A stretch of DNA of 32,571 bases from an uncultured Bacteroidales bacterium (GCA_937995875.1 CALKIW010000072.1:1-32571), one strand, 5' to 3'. Shown: positions 7,302 to 15,790, numbered from the stretch's first letter. Notes: a model not told the origin generated them from the letters alone. Made by a program: numbers and translations.

Positions 7302-7440
7302 GACTTGGGCTGTTTCGGTCTGACCGAATTGTGAAAAGCAACAGCCTTGACGCAAGTCCGACAACCAATGCGTGCAACACGCTTTACACCCGATTTTGGC
7401 AATGTGCCGGACTTGGGATTTTAGTTGTGCAAAAGCAACC
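7302..7440 (+). other. cluster of nested inverted repeats between the EEP gene and ftsX
   Basis: In the 346-nt gap, six inverted repeats occur within 140 nt: GACTTG 7302-7307 with CAAGTC 7353-7358; GGCTGTT 7308-7314 with AACAGCC 7340-7346; TTCGGT 7314-7319 with ACCGAA 7323-7328; GCGTG 7370-7374 with CACGC 7378-7382; and CAAGTCCG 7353-7360 with CGGACTTG 7408-7415, which competes with the first pair; a small GTTG/CAAC pair follows. Probably a transcribed structured region or terminator of the EEP gene. The rest of the gap (7441-7580) shows nothing I can name. Confidence 0.4.
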
Positions 7441-7562
7441 GAGAAGTGTACAGTCAAAATGATAATCGCCCAAACAAGTGTTTTTCAAACCCACAGTGTC
7501 TATTTGCGCTTGCCGACTGCCTCTGCCCGCGTTTACATTATTTCGTTAATGCTCGTTAAAGC

Positions 7563-7594
7563 TTCGTTTCATTGTTAATATTTTTATACCTTTG
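7563..7594 (+). promoter_or_regulatory. promoter of the ftsX operon
   Basis: TACCTTTG at 7587-7594 is a full -7 match, with TTCG at 7563-7566 (three of four to TTTG) 20 nt upstream. The -7 box ends 33 nt before the ftsX ATG. Confidence 0.6.
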
Positions 7595-7627
7595 TGCAAA
7601 ATTTACATAGTTATTGCCGATTCGTAA

Positions 7628-8509
7628 ATGGGAAAAAATAATAAGAAAACCGGCAGACACTCAGGTCTGCAGGCCGTAACTCTTTGTATCAGCACCGCAT
7701 TAGTGCTTATCCTGCTTGGACTTGTTGTGTTTTCAACGCTCACCGGGCGTAATCTGTCATCGTATGTAAAAGAGAATCTTGTCGTGTCGATGATGCTCGA
7801 ACAGGATATGACAGATACGGAAGCACAATCCATGTGCAAAGGGCTTTCCCTACGGCCTTATATTAAAAACGTAAACTTTATCAGCAAAAAATCGGCTCTG
7901 GCTGAGGCCACAAAGGAAATGGGTATCAATCCATCAGAATTTACCGATGGTGTGAATCCGTTTTCCTCGTCGATAGAATTGACGCTGAAAAGCGACTATG
8001 CCAACAACGATTCTCTGACGTGGATATCTCGCGAATTGAAGAAATATCCTAAAGTATCGGAAATAAGCTATCAAAAAGACTTGATAGATGCCGTAAACCG
8101 AAACCTTGCCAAAATAGGTTTGGGGATGTTGGTATTGGCAATTTTGCTGACTTTTGTATCGTTTTCGCTCATCAACAACACTGTAAGGTTAGATATCTAT
8201 GCCCGTAGATTCTCCATCCATACCATGAAGTTGGTTGGAGCTTCGTGGGGCTTTATCCGCAGGCCGTTTGTTCGCAGAGCCGTGCTCACCGGACTTTTGG
8301 CTGCCATATTGGCCAACATCTTTCTTGCAGGATGTATCTATGTGCTCTATCGCTACGAACCGGAGATTCTCACGATCGTGACGTGGCGCGAAATGACCAT
8401 GACCGGCTGTGCTGTGATTCTCTTTGGTATTATTATTACAGCACTATGTGCTAACATCTCGGTGAACAAGTTTTTAAAGATGAAAGCAGGAGAACTGTAT
8501 AAAATTTAG
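7628..8509 (+). CDS. ftsX: cell-division ABC transporter permease FtsX
   Basis: 293 residues. FtsX is the membrane partner of the ATPase FtsE; the pair sits at the divisome and activates periplasmic peptidoglycan hydrolases. Seen here: a short basic cytoplasmic N-terminus (GKNNKKTGRH), TM1 at about 15-37, a periplasmic ectodomain of about 120 residues with the family-typical VKENLVVSMMLEQDM start, then three TM helices near 160-183, 215-240 and 258-282, with the cytoplasmic segment RFSIHTMKLVGAS that corresponds to the coupling helix facing FtsE. No ftsE is in the window, as is usual in Bacteroidota where ftsE is elsewhere. First gene of a six-gene operon with DUF3098 and uppP. Confidence 0.92.
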   Translation: MGKNNKKTGRHSGLQAVTLCISTALVLILLGLVVFSTLTGRNLSSYVKENLVVSMMLEQDMTDTEAQSMCKGLSLRPYIKNVNFISKKSALAEATKEMGINPSEFTDGVNPFSSSIELTLKSDYANNDSLTWISRELKKYPKVSEISYQKDLIDAVNRNLAKIGLGMLVLAILLTFVSFSLINNTVRLDIYARRFSIHTMKLVGASWGFIRRPFVRRAVLTGLLAAILANIFLAGCIYVLYRYEPEILTIVTWREMTMTGCAVILFGIIITALCANISVNKFLKMKAGELYKI

Positions 8510-8545
8510 CATCATCATTTCCAAGACATCAAGTAAAATAATATA

Positions 8546-8839
8546 ATGGATAGAAGGAATTTAGCATTTGGCCGGACAAACTTCATTTTGTTGGGCATTG
8601 GCTTCGCGATTGTCGTTATCGGATTTATCCTGATGACCGGCAGTGCTTCAACAGAACAGGCTTTTGAAGCCGACATTTTCAGTGTGCGTCGCATCAAGGT
8701 TGCGCCGGTGGTATGTTTCATCGGTTTTATTTCCATGATTTACGCCGTGATTCATAAACCTAAGGGTATGAATAACGACACCACTGCTGTGAGTGCAGAA
8801 GAAAAAACCTCAGAAACGGTTGATACAAAACAGAAATAG
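8546..8839 (+). CDS. DUF3098 small membrane protein
   Basis: 97 residues. Two TM helices are visible (about 12-32 and 54-70) separated by a segment containing FSVRRIKVAPVVCFIGF, the signature of DUF3098. The N-terminal LAFGRTNFILLGIGFAIVV is also typical. The tail after about residue 72 is charged and low-complexity. The function is unknown; in Bacteroidota the gene lies almost always between ftsX and uppP, as here (36 nt after ftsX, 15 nt before uppP), so a link to envelope assembly or division is inferred from context. Confidence 0.85.
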   Translation: MDRRNLAFGRTNFILLGIGFAIVVIGFILMTGSASTEQAFEADIFSVRRIKVAPVVCFIGFISMIYAVIHKPKGMNNDTTAVSAEEKTSETVDTKQK

Positions 8840-8854
8840 AACAATAAATAACAG

Positions 8855-9685
8855 ATGGACTTACTTCAAACCATTATCATCTCAATTGTGGAGGGGCTCA
8901 CCGAGTTCCTCCCTGTATCGTCTACGGGGCACATGATTATCACCCAAAACCTTCTTGGAGTTCAGCCCGGAGATCCATTTGTACACGCCTTTACATTCAT
9001 CATACAGTTTGGTGCCATCCTTTCTGTGGTATGCCTTTATTGGAAACGATTTTTCCAAATGCGCAATGGCGAGGAGGTAAACCAAAAACTCAACTTCTAC
9101 GGATTGCTCATCGTGGGCGTGTTGCCGGCGGTAGTCATAGGCTTGGCCGCCAAAAAGAGCGGATTGCTCGATTGGCTGCTCGACTCTGTACTGGTAGTAG
9201 CCATCATGCTGGTGATAGGTGGCGTGTTCATGTTGTTTTGCGACAAAATATTCAATAAGGGGCGCGATGACCATAAAGTAACTGCTAAGCGAGCATTTTT
9301 CATTGGTTGTTTCCAGTGCATATCCGTAATCCCCGGCGTCAGCCGTAGTATGGCCACTATTGTGGGCGGTATGCAACAGAAGCTCACACGTAAGAACGCA
9401 GCGGAATTTTCGTTCTTTCTGGCGGTGCCTACAATGGCCGGAGCCACCCTACTCGACCTGATAGAAATGTTTGGCGAGGATACGACGTGGGCCACATCGC
9501 ACAACATCACCATGCTCGTCGTGGGCAGCGTGGTTGCGTTTATCGTAGCTATGATGGCCATGAAATGGTTTGTTGGTTTCATTACAAAATATGGTTTTAA
9601 AGCCTTTGGCTGGTATCGCATCATCGTAGGAGGCATCATTCTTGCCATGTTGCTGTCGGGACAGTCGCTGGCAATGGTAGAGTAA
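8855..9685 (+). CDS. uppP: undecaprenyl-diphosphate phosphatase (BacA family)
   Basis: 276 residues, the usual length. An integral membrane enzyme that hydrolyses undecaprenyl diphosphate to the monophosphate and so recycles the carrier lipid for peptidoglycan and O-antigen synthesis. Both active-site motifs are intact: EGLTEFLPVSSTGH at 13-26 (Glu13, Glu17, His26) and PGVSRS at 160-165 (Ser and Arg ligands). About eight hydrophobic helices fit the family topology. The gene sits between DUF3098 and truB with 6 nt to the latter. Confidence 0.95.
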   Translation: MDLLQTIIISIVEGLTEFLPVSSTGHMIITQNLLGVQPGDPFVHAFTFIIQFGAILSVVCLYWKRFFQMRNGEEVNQKLNFYGLLIVGVLPAVVIGLAAKKSGLLDWLLDSVLVVAIMLVIGGVFMLFCDKIFNKGRDDHKVTAKRAFFIGCFQCISVIPGVSRSMATIVGGMQQKLTRKNAAEFSFFLAVPTMAGATLLDLIEMFGEDTTWATSHNITMLVVGSVVAFIVAMMAMKWFVGFITKYGFKAFGWYRIIVGGIILAMLLSGQSLAMVE

Positions 9686-9691
9686 ATATAC

Positions 9692-10405
9692 ATGGATTTT
9701 ATTCAAGGTGAAATCTTTGCTATCGACAAGCCTTACCGCAAGTCAAGCTTTGGAGCATTGGCACACGTTCGCTATCTGCTCTCCCGAAAACTGGGGCGCA
9801 AAGTAAAAATAGGTCATGCCGGAACGCTCGACCCATTGGCAACAGGCGTACTTGTACTGTGTACGGGCAAATGCACCAAACAGATAGAAACGTTGCAGAG
9901 CCACACTAAAGAATATGTCGCCACTCTGCAACTGGGAGCCACCACCGACAGCTACGACCGAGAACACGAGGTAAACCAAACTTACCCCTATCGGCATATC
10001 ACCGAGCCCATGATACGCGAAGTGTTAAGGCAATTCGAGGGAGATATAAAGCAAGTGCCTCCTACCTACAGTGCCGTGAAAGTGGCGGGGAAACGAGCCT
10101 ATGCCATGCGTCGCAATGGAGAAGATGTAGAGCTTGCACCCAAAAATATTCATATAGACGAGATTGAGCTCATCAGTTTCGATACCGAAAACTTCCTGAT
10201 GACCATTCGAGTGGTGTGCGGAAAGGGTACCTATATCAGGGCTTTGGCACGGGATATTGGTCGGGCTTTGCAGAGCGGGGCATATCTTACAGCACTTAGA
10301 CGCACACGAGTGGGCGACATCACTGTAGACAAATGTATTGACTTCGACCACATCCCAGAATGGTTGGACAGTCTGCCCGAATGCTCCGACACCTCCAAAC
10401 AGTAA
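9692..10405 (+). CDS. truB: tRNA pseudouridine-55 synthase TruB
   Basis: 237 residues. The enzyme isomerises U55 in the T-loop of tRNAs. The catalytic motif is GHAGTLDPLATG at 41-52 with Asp47, preceded by the RNA-binding KPYRKSSF loop and followed by KEYVATLQLGATTDS, VPPTYSAVKVAGKRAYAMRR and GTYIRALARDIG, all canonical. It is slightly shorter than the E. coli protein because the C-terminal PUA-like domain is missing, which is common in Bacteroidota. Six nucleotides after uppP, so probably co-transcribed. Confidence 0.96.
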   Translation: MDFIQGEIFAIDKPYRKSSFGALAHVRYLLSRKLGRKVKIGHAGTLDPLATGVLVLCTGKCTKQIETLQSHTKEYVATLQLGATTDSYDREHEVNQTYPYRHITEPMIREVLRQFEGDIKQVPPTYSAVKVAGKRAYAMRRNGEDVELAPKNIHIDEIELISFDTENFLMTIRVVCGKGTYIRALARDIGRALQSGAYLTALRRTRVGDITVDKCIDFDHIPEWLDSLPECSDTSKQ

Positions 10406-10459
10406 GCATGCAGTCTGCAAAACAGCATAACAAATGAGGAAACGAAAGGAAATAATAAT

Positions 10460-11653
10460 ATGAAATTATCGCAATTCAAATTTAAATTGCCCGAGGAACT
10501 CGTGGCCCTCTATCCGCATAGCTTTATGCGTGAGTTTACTAACGACGACGGAACAAAAGGCTCCATCCGCGTAACCCGTCGTGATGAATCTCGCCTAATG
10601 GTACTCCACCGTACCACCGGAGAAATAGAGCTGTATAAAAAGGATGCAAAGGGAAAGCCTATAGAGGGTGAATTCCTCGACTTCCGTAATATTCTCGACT
10701 ATTTTGATGAGCATGATACTTTCATATTGAACGACACCAAAGTATTCCCTGCACGCCTTTACGGCACTAAAGAAAAGACCGATGCCAAAATCGAGGTGTT
10801 TATATTGCGTGAGCTGAATCAGGAGACCCACCTCTGGGATGTGCTTGTGGAGCCTGCACGGAAGATACGCATTGGCAATAAACTGTTCTTTGACGAGGTG
10901 GGAACAATGGTGGCTGAAGTCTACGATAATACCACAAGTCGCGGGCGTTCGCTCCGATTCCTTTACGACTGCTCGCATGAACAGTTCAAAAAAGAGCTTT
11001 TTGCCTTAGGAGAACCACCACTGCCTGCCTATATTTTGAATGGTCGTCCGGAAGACCCTACAATGAAAGGGATGCATGTGCGCTCCCGTGCCCTACCCGA
11101 AGACGCGGAGTATTTCCAGTGCGTTTATGCAAAAAACGAGGGCGCAGTCACGGCACCCGCTACCGGATTGCACTTTAGCCGTGAACTGATGAAGCGCATG
11201 GAGATCAAGGGTATTCACACCGCGTACATCACGTTGCATTGTGGACTCAGCAACTTTAGCCCCATAGAGGTGGAAGACCTGACCAAGCACAAAATGGACT
11301 CGGAGCAGATGATTATCAATAAAAAGGCTTGCGACATTGTAAATAAGACTAAGCAGAGCGGACACCGCGTGTGTGCCATTGGTACCAGTGTCATCAAAGC
11401 GACGGAGACTGCTGTGGGTACAGACGGTTTGTTGAAGGAGTATAATGGGTGGACCAGCAAATTCATCTTCCCCAATTACGAGTTCGGTTTGGCCGACAGT
11501 ATGGTGGCCAACTTCTATCATCCTGAATCAACGCTCCTTATGTCTACCGCTGCTTTCGGAGGCTATGAAAACGTGATGGAGTGCTACAATTTGGCCGTGA
11601 AACTCGGATACAAATTCGGTTGCTATGGCGACAGTCTGCTGATTGTAGACTAA
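10460..11653 (+). CDS. queA: S-adenosylmethionine:tRNA ribosyltransferase-isomerase QueA
   Basis: 397 residues, about 45 longer than the E. coli enzyme. QueA transfers the ribose of SAM to preQ1 at tRNA wobble position 34, forming epoxyqueuosine. Landmarks: N-terminal LPEELVALYP, DTFILNDTKVFPARLYG, the SAM-region ATGLHFS, HCGLSNFSPIEVEDLTKHKMDSEQ, VCAIGTSVIKATETA, and the C-terminal FYHPESTLLMSTAAFGG. The extra length lies mainly in the first third (residues about 20-55, HSFMREFTNDDGTKGSIRV) as in other Prevotella/Bacteroides QueA. It follows truB after 54 nt, which groups two tRNA modification enzymes, and two tRNA-Asp genes (QueA substrates) lie in the same window. Confidence 0.95.
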   Translation: MKLSQFKFKLPEELVALYPHSFMREFTNDDGTKGSIRVTRRDESRLMVLHRTTGEIELYKKDAKGKPIEGEFLDFRNILDYFDEHDTFILNDTKVFPARLYGTKEKTDAKIEVFILRELNQETHLWDVLVEPARKIRIGNKLFFDEVGTMVAEVYDNTTSRGRSLRFLYDCSHEQFKKELFALGEPPLPAYILNGRPEDPTMKGMHVRSRALPEDAEYFQCVYAKNEGAVTAPATGLHFSRELMKRMEIKGIHTAYITLHCGLSNFSPIEVEDLTKHKMDSEQMIINKKACDIVNKTKQSGHRVCAIGTSVIKATETAVGTDGLLKEYNGWTSKFIFPNYEFGLADSMVANFYHPESTLLMSTAAFGGYENVMECYNLAVKLGYKFGCYGDSLLIVD

Positions 11654-11674
11654 CACTGCAGCATATTCTGCGGA

Positions 11675-12112
11675 ATGCAAACAAATAATTTGCACACGGT
11701 TTATTTAAGTCTTGGCTCCAATATCGGAAACCGAAGACAATTCATCAAAGACGCCATTGGCCTCATTGATGAACGGGTGGGCAAAGTGATTCGCCAATCG
11801 TCTCTCATAGAGACTGGGCCTTGGGGCTTCACATCGCCAAATCGATTTATCAATGCTTGTGTAGCATGCAAAACCCGGTTGTCCCCACACAAAGTTCTTG
11901 TGACAACACAGGAGATTGAAAAGAAAATGGGACGACGGGAAAAGTCGAATAATGGCGAGTACCACGATAGAACTATCGACATAGACATTCTACTCTACGA
12001 CGATGTAGCCATCCGAGAGCCCGGTCTTACCATTCCGCACCCCAGAATGAAAGAGCGCGAGTTTGTGATGAAGCCCCTGAGTGAGATTTATCTCGACAAC
12101 GAATCTTTCTAA
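11675..12112 (+). CDS. folK: 2-amino-4-hydroxy-6-hydroxymethyldihydropteridine pyrophosphokinase
   Basis: 145 residues. FolK transfers pyrophosphate from ATP to hydroxymethyl-dihydropterin in folate synthesis. Seen: the N-terminal LSLGSNIGNR, the pterin-binding WGFTSPNRFINAC region, and the signature GEYHDRTIDIDILLY with the magnesium-binding Asp pair, followed by IPHPRMKEREFV. The TTG-containing context upstream offers no better start than ATG 11675, which lies 21 nt after the queA stop. It is the last gene of the operon, followed by a strong terminator. Confidence 0.94.
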   Translation: MQTNNLHTVYLSLGSNIGNRRQFIKDAIGLIDERVGKVIRQSSLIETGPWGFTSPNRFINACVACKTRLSPHKVLVTTQEIEKKMGRREKSNNGEYHDRTIDIDILLYDDVAIREPGLTIPHPRMKEREFVMKPLSEIYLDNESF

Positions 12113-12160
12113 AAATTCATCATCAGGCAAGTTCGGGCATAGTCTTACTGAGAAAAGAGT

Positions 12161-12203
12161 ATGAAAAGGCCACAATCCTATTTTTGGATTGTGGCCTTTT
12201 CAT
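12161..12203. terminator. bidirectional intrinsic terminator between folK and rpsO
   Basis: An 18-bp perfect inverted repeat (ATGAAAAGGCCACAATCC at 12161-12178 and its complement at 12186-12203) with a 7-nt loop, flanked by A/T-rich sequence, lies between the convergent folK and rpsO genes and can serve both. Confidence 0.85.
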
Positions 12204-12261
12204 ATTTTATAATTGGCATTCAATTCTTTCCCTTCGGAATGTTTGAACGAGCCTCACATGA

Positions 12262-12531
12262 TTACTTACGCAGACCCAATGCCTTGATAATTGCACGATA
12301 ACGCTCAATGTCGCGAGCCTTCAAATAGTCGAGCAAGCCACGACGCTTACCAACGAGTCTGGTCAAAGAACGCGTTGTAACGTGATCTTTGCGGTTGGCC
12401 TTAACGTGTTCCGTCAAGTGTTTGATACGATAAGTAAACAGTGCAATCTGGCTTTCTGCAGAGCCGGTGTCGCTTGCAGACTTGCCGTACTGACCGAAAA
12501 TCTCGGACTTCTTTTCTTTGTCTAAATACAT
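12262..12531 (-). CDS. rpsO: 30S ribosomal protein S15
   Basis: 89 residues, standard length. S15 binds the 16S rRNA three-way junction early in small-subunit assembly. The whole protein matches the family: KSEIFGQYGKSASDTGSAESQIALFTYRI, the loop HLTEHVKANRKDHVTTRSL and the C-terminal RLVGKRRGLLDYLKARD (both read in pieces). It is monocistronic with a 109-nt leader from the -7 box at 12640-12647; leader length would allow autoregulation by S15, as known in other bacteria, but no conserved structure is identified here. Confidence 0.97.
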   Translation of the reverse strand: MYLDKEKKSEIFGQYGKSASDTGSAESQIALFTYRIKHLTEHVKANRKDHVTTRSLTRLVGKRRGLLDYLKARDIERYRAIIKALGLRK

Positions 12532-12639
12532 TTTGTAAATTGATTAATATGTTGCATCATTACATTTTTCTGTCGTCTTCAAGCCTTAATCACTGCGTGA
12601 AACGGCATTAAATGCATCGGATTCTCCGAAAATGCGGTG

Positions 12640-12668
12640 CAAAGTTACGAAAAAGATTCGATAACAAA
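12640..12668 (-). promoter_or_regulatory. rpsO promoter
   Basis: Minus strand TAACTTTG (12640-12647), full -7 consensus, with TTTG (12665-12668) 17 nt upstream; spacing is 2-3 nt shorter than typical. Confidence 0.55.
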
Positions 12669-12690
12669 GCCTTATCTCCTATCTTTTTTG

Positions 12691-12698
12691 TAATTTTG
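12691..12698 (+). promoter_or_regulatory. typA -7 box
   Basis: TAATTTTG fits TAnnTTTG and lies 37 nt before the typA ATG, back-to-back with the rpsO promoter. No convincing -33 box. Confidence 0.45.
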
Positions 12699-12735
12699 CA
12701 GGCAAATAAGATATAGACTATATTAAGGTAAATCA

Positions 12736-14538
12736 ATGCAAGACATTCGTAACATCGCAGTAATTGCGCACGTAGACCACGGGAAAACAACAGTGGTTGA
12801 CAAAATGATGCTTGCTGGAAAACTGTTCCATGACGGCCAGAATAACAGCGGCGAAGTGTTAGACTCCAACGATTTGGAGCGCGAACGAGGGATAACCATT
12901 CTTTCTAAAAACGTATCAATAAATTGGAAAGGTACTAAAATCAACATACTTGACACTCCCGGACACTCTGATTTCGGAGGGGAAGTAGAGCGCGTACTCA
13001 ACATGGCCGACGGCTGTCTACTGCTGGTAGACGCTTTCGAAGGGCCCATGCCCCAGACTCGCTTTGTGCTTCAGAAAGCATTACAGATAGGACTAAAGCC
13101 TATCGTTGTGGTGAACAAGGTGGACAAACCCAACTGTCGCCCCGAACAAGTTTACGAGATGGTGTTCGACTTGATGTGTGACCTCAATGCCACAGAAGAC
13201 CAACTCGATTTCCCGGTGGTGTACGGATCGGCCAAAAACGGTTGGATGGGAGCCGACTGGAAACAGCCAACCGACAACATTGACTATCTTTTGGACAAAA
13301 TTGTAGAGGTGATTCCTGCCCCGAAATATATCGAGGGAACGCCCCAAATGCTCATCACATCGCTCGATTACAGCAACTATACGGGTCGTATAGCCGTTGG
13401 CCGGGTGCATCGTGGCGTGCTGAAAGATGGTATGAACGTTACCATTTGCCATCGCGATGGCAGTATGCAGAAGACGAAAATCAAGGAATTACATACTTTC
13501 GAGGGCATTGGTCACAAACGCACCGACGAGGTAGCCAGTGGTGACATCTGTGCCGTTATCGGATTGGAAAGTTTTGAAATTGGCGACACCATCGCCGATT
13601 TTGAGAATCCGGAGGCCCTGCCTCCTATTGCGGTAGACGAGCCCACGATGAGTATGCTCTTCACCATCAACGACTCTCCTTTCTTTGGACGCGAAGGCAA
13701 ATTCTGCACATCACGTCAAATTGGCGACCGCCTGAAACATGAGTTGGAGAAAAACCTGGCCTTGAAAGTGGAGAATGTTGAGGACGCAACCGACAAATGG
13801 ATCGTAAGCGGTCGTGGAGTGCTCCATCTTTCTGTGCTTATTGAGACCATGCGCCGCGAGGGTTTTGAACTGCAGGTGGGCCAGCCACAGGTGATTTATA
13901 AAGAAATAGACGGTGAAACTTGTGAGCCTATCGAAGAACTCGACATCAATGTGCCACAAGAATTCTCAAGCAAAATGGTGGATATGGTGACACGTCGAAA
14001 AGGCGAACTCACCAGTATGACCTCCGAAGGAGACCGCGTGAACATCACATTTGATGTTCCGTCACGCGGTATTATCGGCCTGCGCACCAATGTTCTTACT
14101 GCCAGTCAGGGCGAGGCTATCATGGCCCACCGCTATAAAGAGTACCAACCTTACAAAGGTGACATTGTTCGCCGTTCCAACGGATCGATGGTAGCCTTGG
14201 AAAATGGCACTTCGTTTGCCTACGCCATCGACAAGCTTCAAGATCGTGGCAAATTCTTCATTGATCCGGGTGAAGAAGTATATGGCGGTCAAGTGGTTGG
14301 CGAACACGTTCACGACAACGATCTTGTTATCAACGTGACCAAAGCCAAACAGCTCACCAACGTGCGTGCATCGGGTACCGACGAAAAAGCACGCATCATT
14401 CCGAAAGTGATAATGAGCCTTGAGGAGTGTCTCGAATACATCAAGGAAGATGAGTATGTCGAGGTTACGCCCAAGAGTATGCGTATGCGCAAGGTTACGC
14501 TCAATCACTTGGAACGTAAGCGATTGAACAAAGAGTGA
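12736..14538 (+). CDS. typA: ribosome-associated translational GTPase TypA/BipA
   Basis: 600 residues, full length. TypA is an EF-G-like GTPase that binds 70S ribosomes and assists large-subunit assembly and growth under stress. The G domain is intact: AHVDHGKT (G1, 11-18), RGITI (G2, 51-55), DTPGHSDF (G3, 73-80) and NKVD (G4, 127-130). A beta-barrel domain II, EF-G-like domains III and V, and the BipA-specific C-terminal domain (PSRGIIGLRTNVLTASQGEA, EEVYGGQVVGEH, KSMRMRKVTLNHLERKR) follow. No truncation is seen. Its promoter faces away from rpsO. Confidence 0.97.
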   Translation: MQDIRNIAVIAHVDHGKTTVVDKMMLAGKLFHDGQNNSGEVLDSNDLERERGITILSKNVSINWKGTKINILDTPGHSDFGGEVERVLNMADGCLLLVDAFEGPMPQTRFVLQKALQIGLKPIVVVNKVDKPNCRPEQVYEMVFDLMCDLNATEDQLDFPVVYGSAKNGWMGADWKQPTDNIDYLLDKIVEVIPAPKYIEGTPQMLITSLDYSNYTGRIAVGRVHRGVLKDGMNVTICHRDGSMQKTKIKELHTFEGIGHKRTDEVASGDICAVIGLESFEIGDTIADFENPEALPPIAVDEPTMSMLFTINDSPFFGREGKFCTSRQIGDRLKHELEKNLALKVENVEDATDKWIVSGRGVLHLSVLIETMRREGFELQVGQPQVIYKEIDGETCEPIEELDINVPQEFSSKMVDMVTRRKGELTSMTSEGDRVNITFDVPSRGIIGLRTNVLTASQGEAIMAHRYKEYQPYKGDIVRRSNGSMVALENGTSFAYAIDKLQDRGKFFIDPGEEVYGGQVVGEHVHDNDLVINVTKAKQLTNVRASGTDEKARIIPKVIMSLEECLEYIKEDEYVEVTPKSMRMRKVTLNHLERKRLNKE

Positions 14539-14569
14539 TGCTATTAAAGCACACTCATAAAATAATTAT

Positions 14570-14751
14570 TGAAGTTCTGTAAGCACCTGAGAAGCAAAGG
14601 AATTAATGGAGTTGGACCTCATCTTTGTTGCAGGTGAAAGACAAAATGGCTTTTATAGGCTATATCGTTCTTTTACCGCTATCGGAGCGTAGAACAGACA
14701 TTAACGCACTTAACTGCTTTGACTTTTAAAAGTGAGCTTACAGAACTTCAG
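14570..14751. mobile_element. MITE-like element with 15-bp terminal inverted repeats
   Basis: TGAAGTTCTGTAAGC at 14570-14584 is repeated exactly in inverse at 14736-14750. The element occupies nearly all of the gap between typA and the next gene and carries no ORF. ATTAT is found directly before it (14565-14569) and after it (14752-14756, with one base, G14751, between the repeat and the copy), which could be a target-site duplication. A/T-rich flanks make a chance match possible. An inner CACCTG-type pair (14585-14590 with 14630-14636) suggests that a transcript would fold. Alternatively it could be a structured leader or terminator region of neighbouring genes. Confidence 0.45.
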
Positions 14752-14767
14752 ATTATGAACAACCATT

Positions 14768-14971
14768 ATGGATTTTCTTCCTAAAGACCCGGCTATTTTA
14801 GTTTCCAGCATCAATATGTTGTTACGTGATGAGGAGTTCGACAGTTTGGAATCCTTAAGCTATAATTTCAATAAAACACCTAACGAAATTCAAGACTATC
14901 TCCTCCCCTACGGCTATTTCTACAGCCAAGAGCAAAGGCAGTTCAGACCTGTAGGATGTATGATTAAATAA
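14768..14971 (+). CDS. DUF4250 family small protein
   Basis: 67 residues. The sequence follows the DUF4250 pattern closely: LPKDPAILVSSINMLLRDEE, LESLSYNFNKTPNEI, and LLPYGYFYSQEQRQFRP near the end. It is predicted soluble and mainly helical, with a helix-turn-helix-like feel (LESLSYNFNKTPNEIQDYL resembles a DNA-binding tri-helix), but no function is established. It begins 17 nt after the inverted-repeat element and precedes the GYF_2 gene by 31 nt, so those two may be co-transcribed. Confidence 0.85.
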   Translation: MDFLPKDPAILVSSINMLLRDEEFDSLESLSYNFNKTPNEIQDYLLPYGYFYSQEQRQFRPVGCMIK

Positions 14972-15002
14972 ATAATAGGTATAGCAATTAAAAAGTCGTC
15001 AC

Positions 15003-15743
15003 ATGGAATTCTTCATTATTAAAAATAACATACAGCAAGGACCGTTCTCTCTTGAAGAGCTGCGTTCACAAAATATCACTTCCGACACACTCGTCTGGGC
15101 TGAAGGGATGGAACAGTGGACTCCCGCATGGAAAGTTGAAGAGCTGAAACCGCTGTTTTATGCGGAACTATCCAAAACCGGAAAACCAACTCCTCCCCCA
15201 CTTCCTGCTGATTCCACAGACGAGCTACAGACTGAAATCCCAACCCCGGACGCCACGCAGCAACCATCCTTTCAAGAATATAAGCAAACAAGAGATACGA
15301 GTAGAAACCATAAAAAATGGGCTTGGACTATCATCATTTTGGTCGCTCTTTTGGTATTTGCGGGAGTTACAAATCCATCCAAAGATCAGCACCGTGCGAC
15401 CATCAAGGAGCATGTAGCACAAGGACTGGCTAAGAGTTTCACAGAGGATGACGATGCCTTGTCACAAGGCATGAATGCGATCGGCTATATGATAGCCGCC
15501 CCTTTGATAAACAACATACTCGATTATATGTTGGAATATCACAATTATTTACTGTTTTCCACAACATCTATAACAACTAAAAATGGTGATACCACCATTT
15601 CTTACGGATTTTTGGGAAATGTGTTCACAGCAAATGCTGAAAACATTTCACGCTCCATTCGGTCTTCTAAAAACAAATCAAACAAAGACAAGGACGTCTT
15701 TGAAAATGACAATGCTGACAAAGATAATGACTATGCCGAATAA
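15003..15743 (+). CDS. GYF_2-domain membrane protein
   Basis: 246 residues. Residues 1-52 form a GYF_2 (DUF4339) domain: FFIIKNNIQQGPFSLEELRS and LVWAEGMEQWTPAWKVEEL are its two hallmark halves. A proline-rich linker (PTPPPLPADS) and a charged stretch lead to one TM helix at about 103-120 (WAWTIIILVALLVFAGV). The C-terminal part contains HNYLLFSTTSITTKNGDTTISY and FLGNVF, reminiscent of DUF4359-type domains, then a Lys/Asp-rich tail. GYF domains bind proline-rich peptides, and in bacteria this one usually sits on the cytosolic side of membrane proteins of unknown role. The function is not known. Confidence 0.75.
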   Translation: MEFFIIKNNIQQGPFSLEELRSQNITSDTLVWAEGMEQWTPAWKVEELKPLFYAELSKTGKPTPPPLPADSTDELQTEIPTPDATQQPSFQEYKQTRDTSRNHKKWAWTIIILVALLVFAGVTNPSKDQHRATIKEHVAQGLAKSFTEDDDALSQGMNAIGYMIAAPLINNILDYMLEYHNYLLFSTTSITTKNGDTTISYGFLGNVFTANAENISRSIRSSKNKSNKDKDVFENDNADKDNDYAE

Positions 15744-15790
15744 TTCAAACATCTGATGCCATTCTATCACACCCATTCCTTGTGTTAAAT

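Noticed and set aside
7245..7457. 70-codon minus-strand frame over the end of the EEP gene
   Set aside because: It overlaps a firmly assigned gene and the inverted-repeat cluster, has no promoter, and its composition looks like a shadow.
14570..14751. Intrinsic terminator of typA formed by the 15-bp inverted repeat
   Set aside because: The arms are 150 nt apart, too far for a terminator stem, and no U-tract follows.
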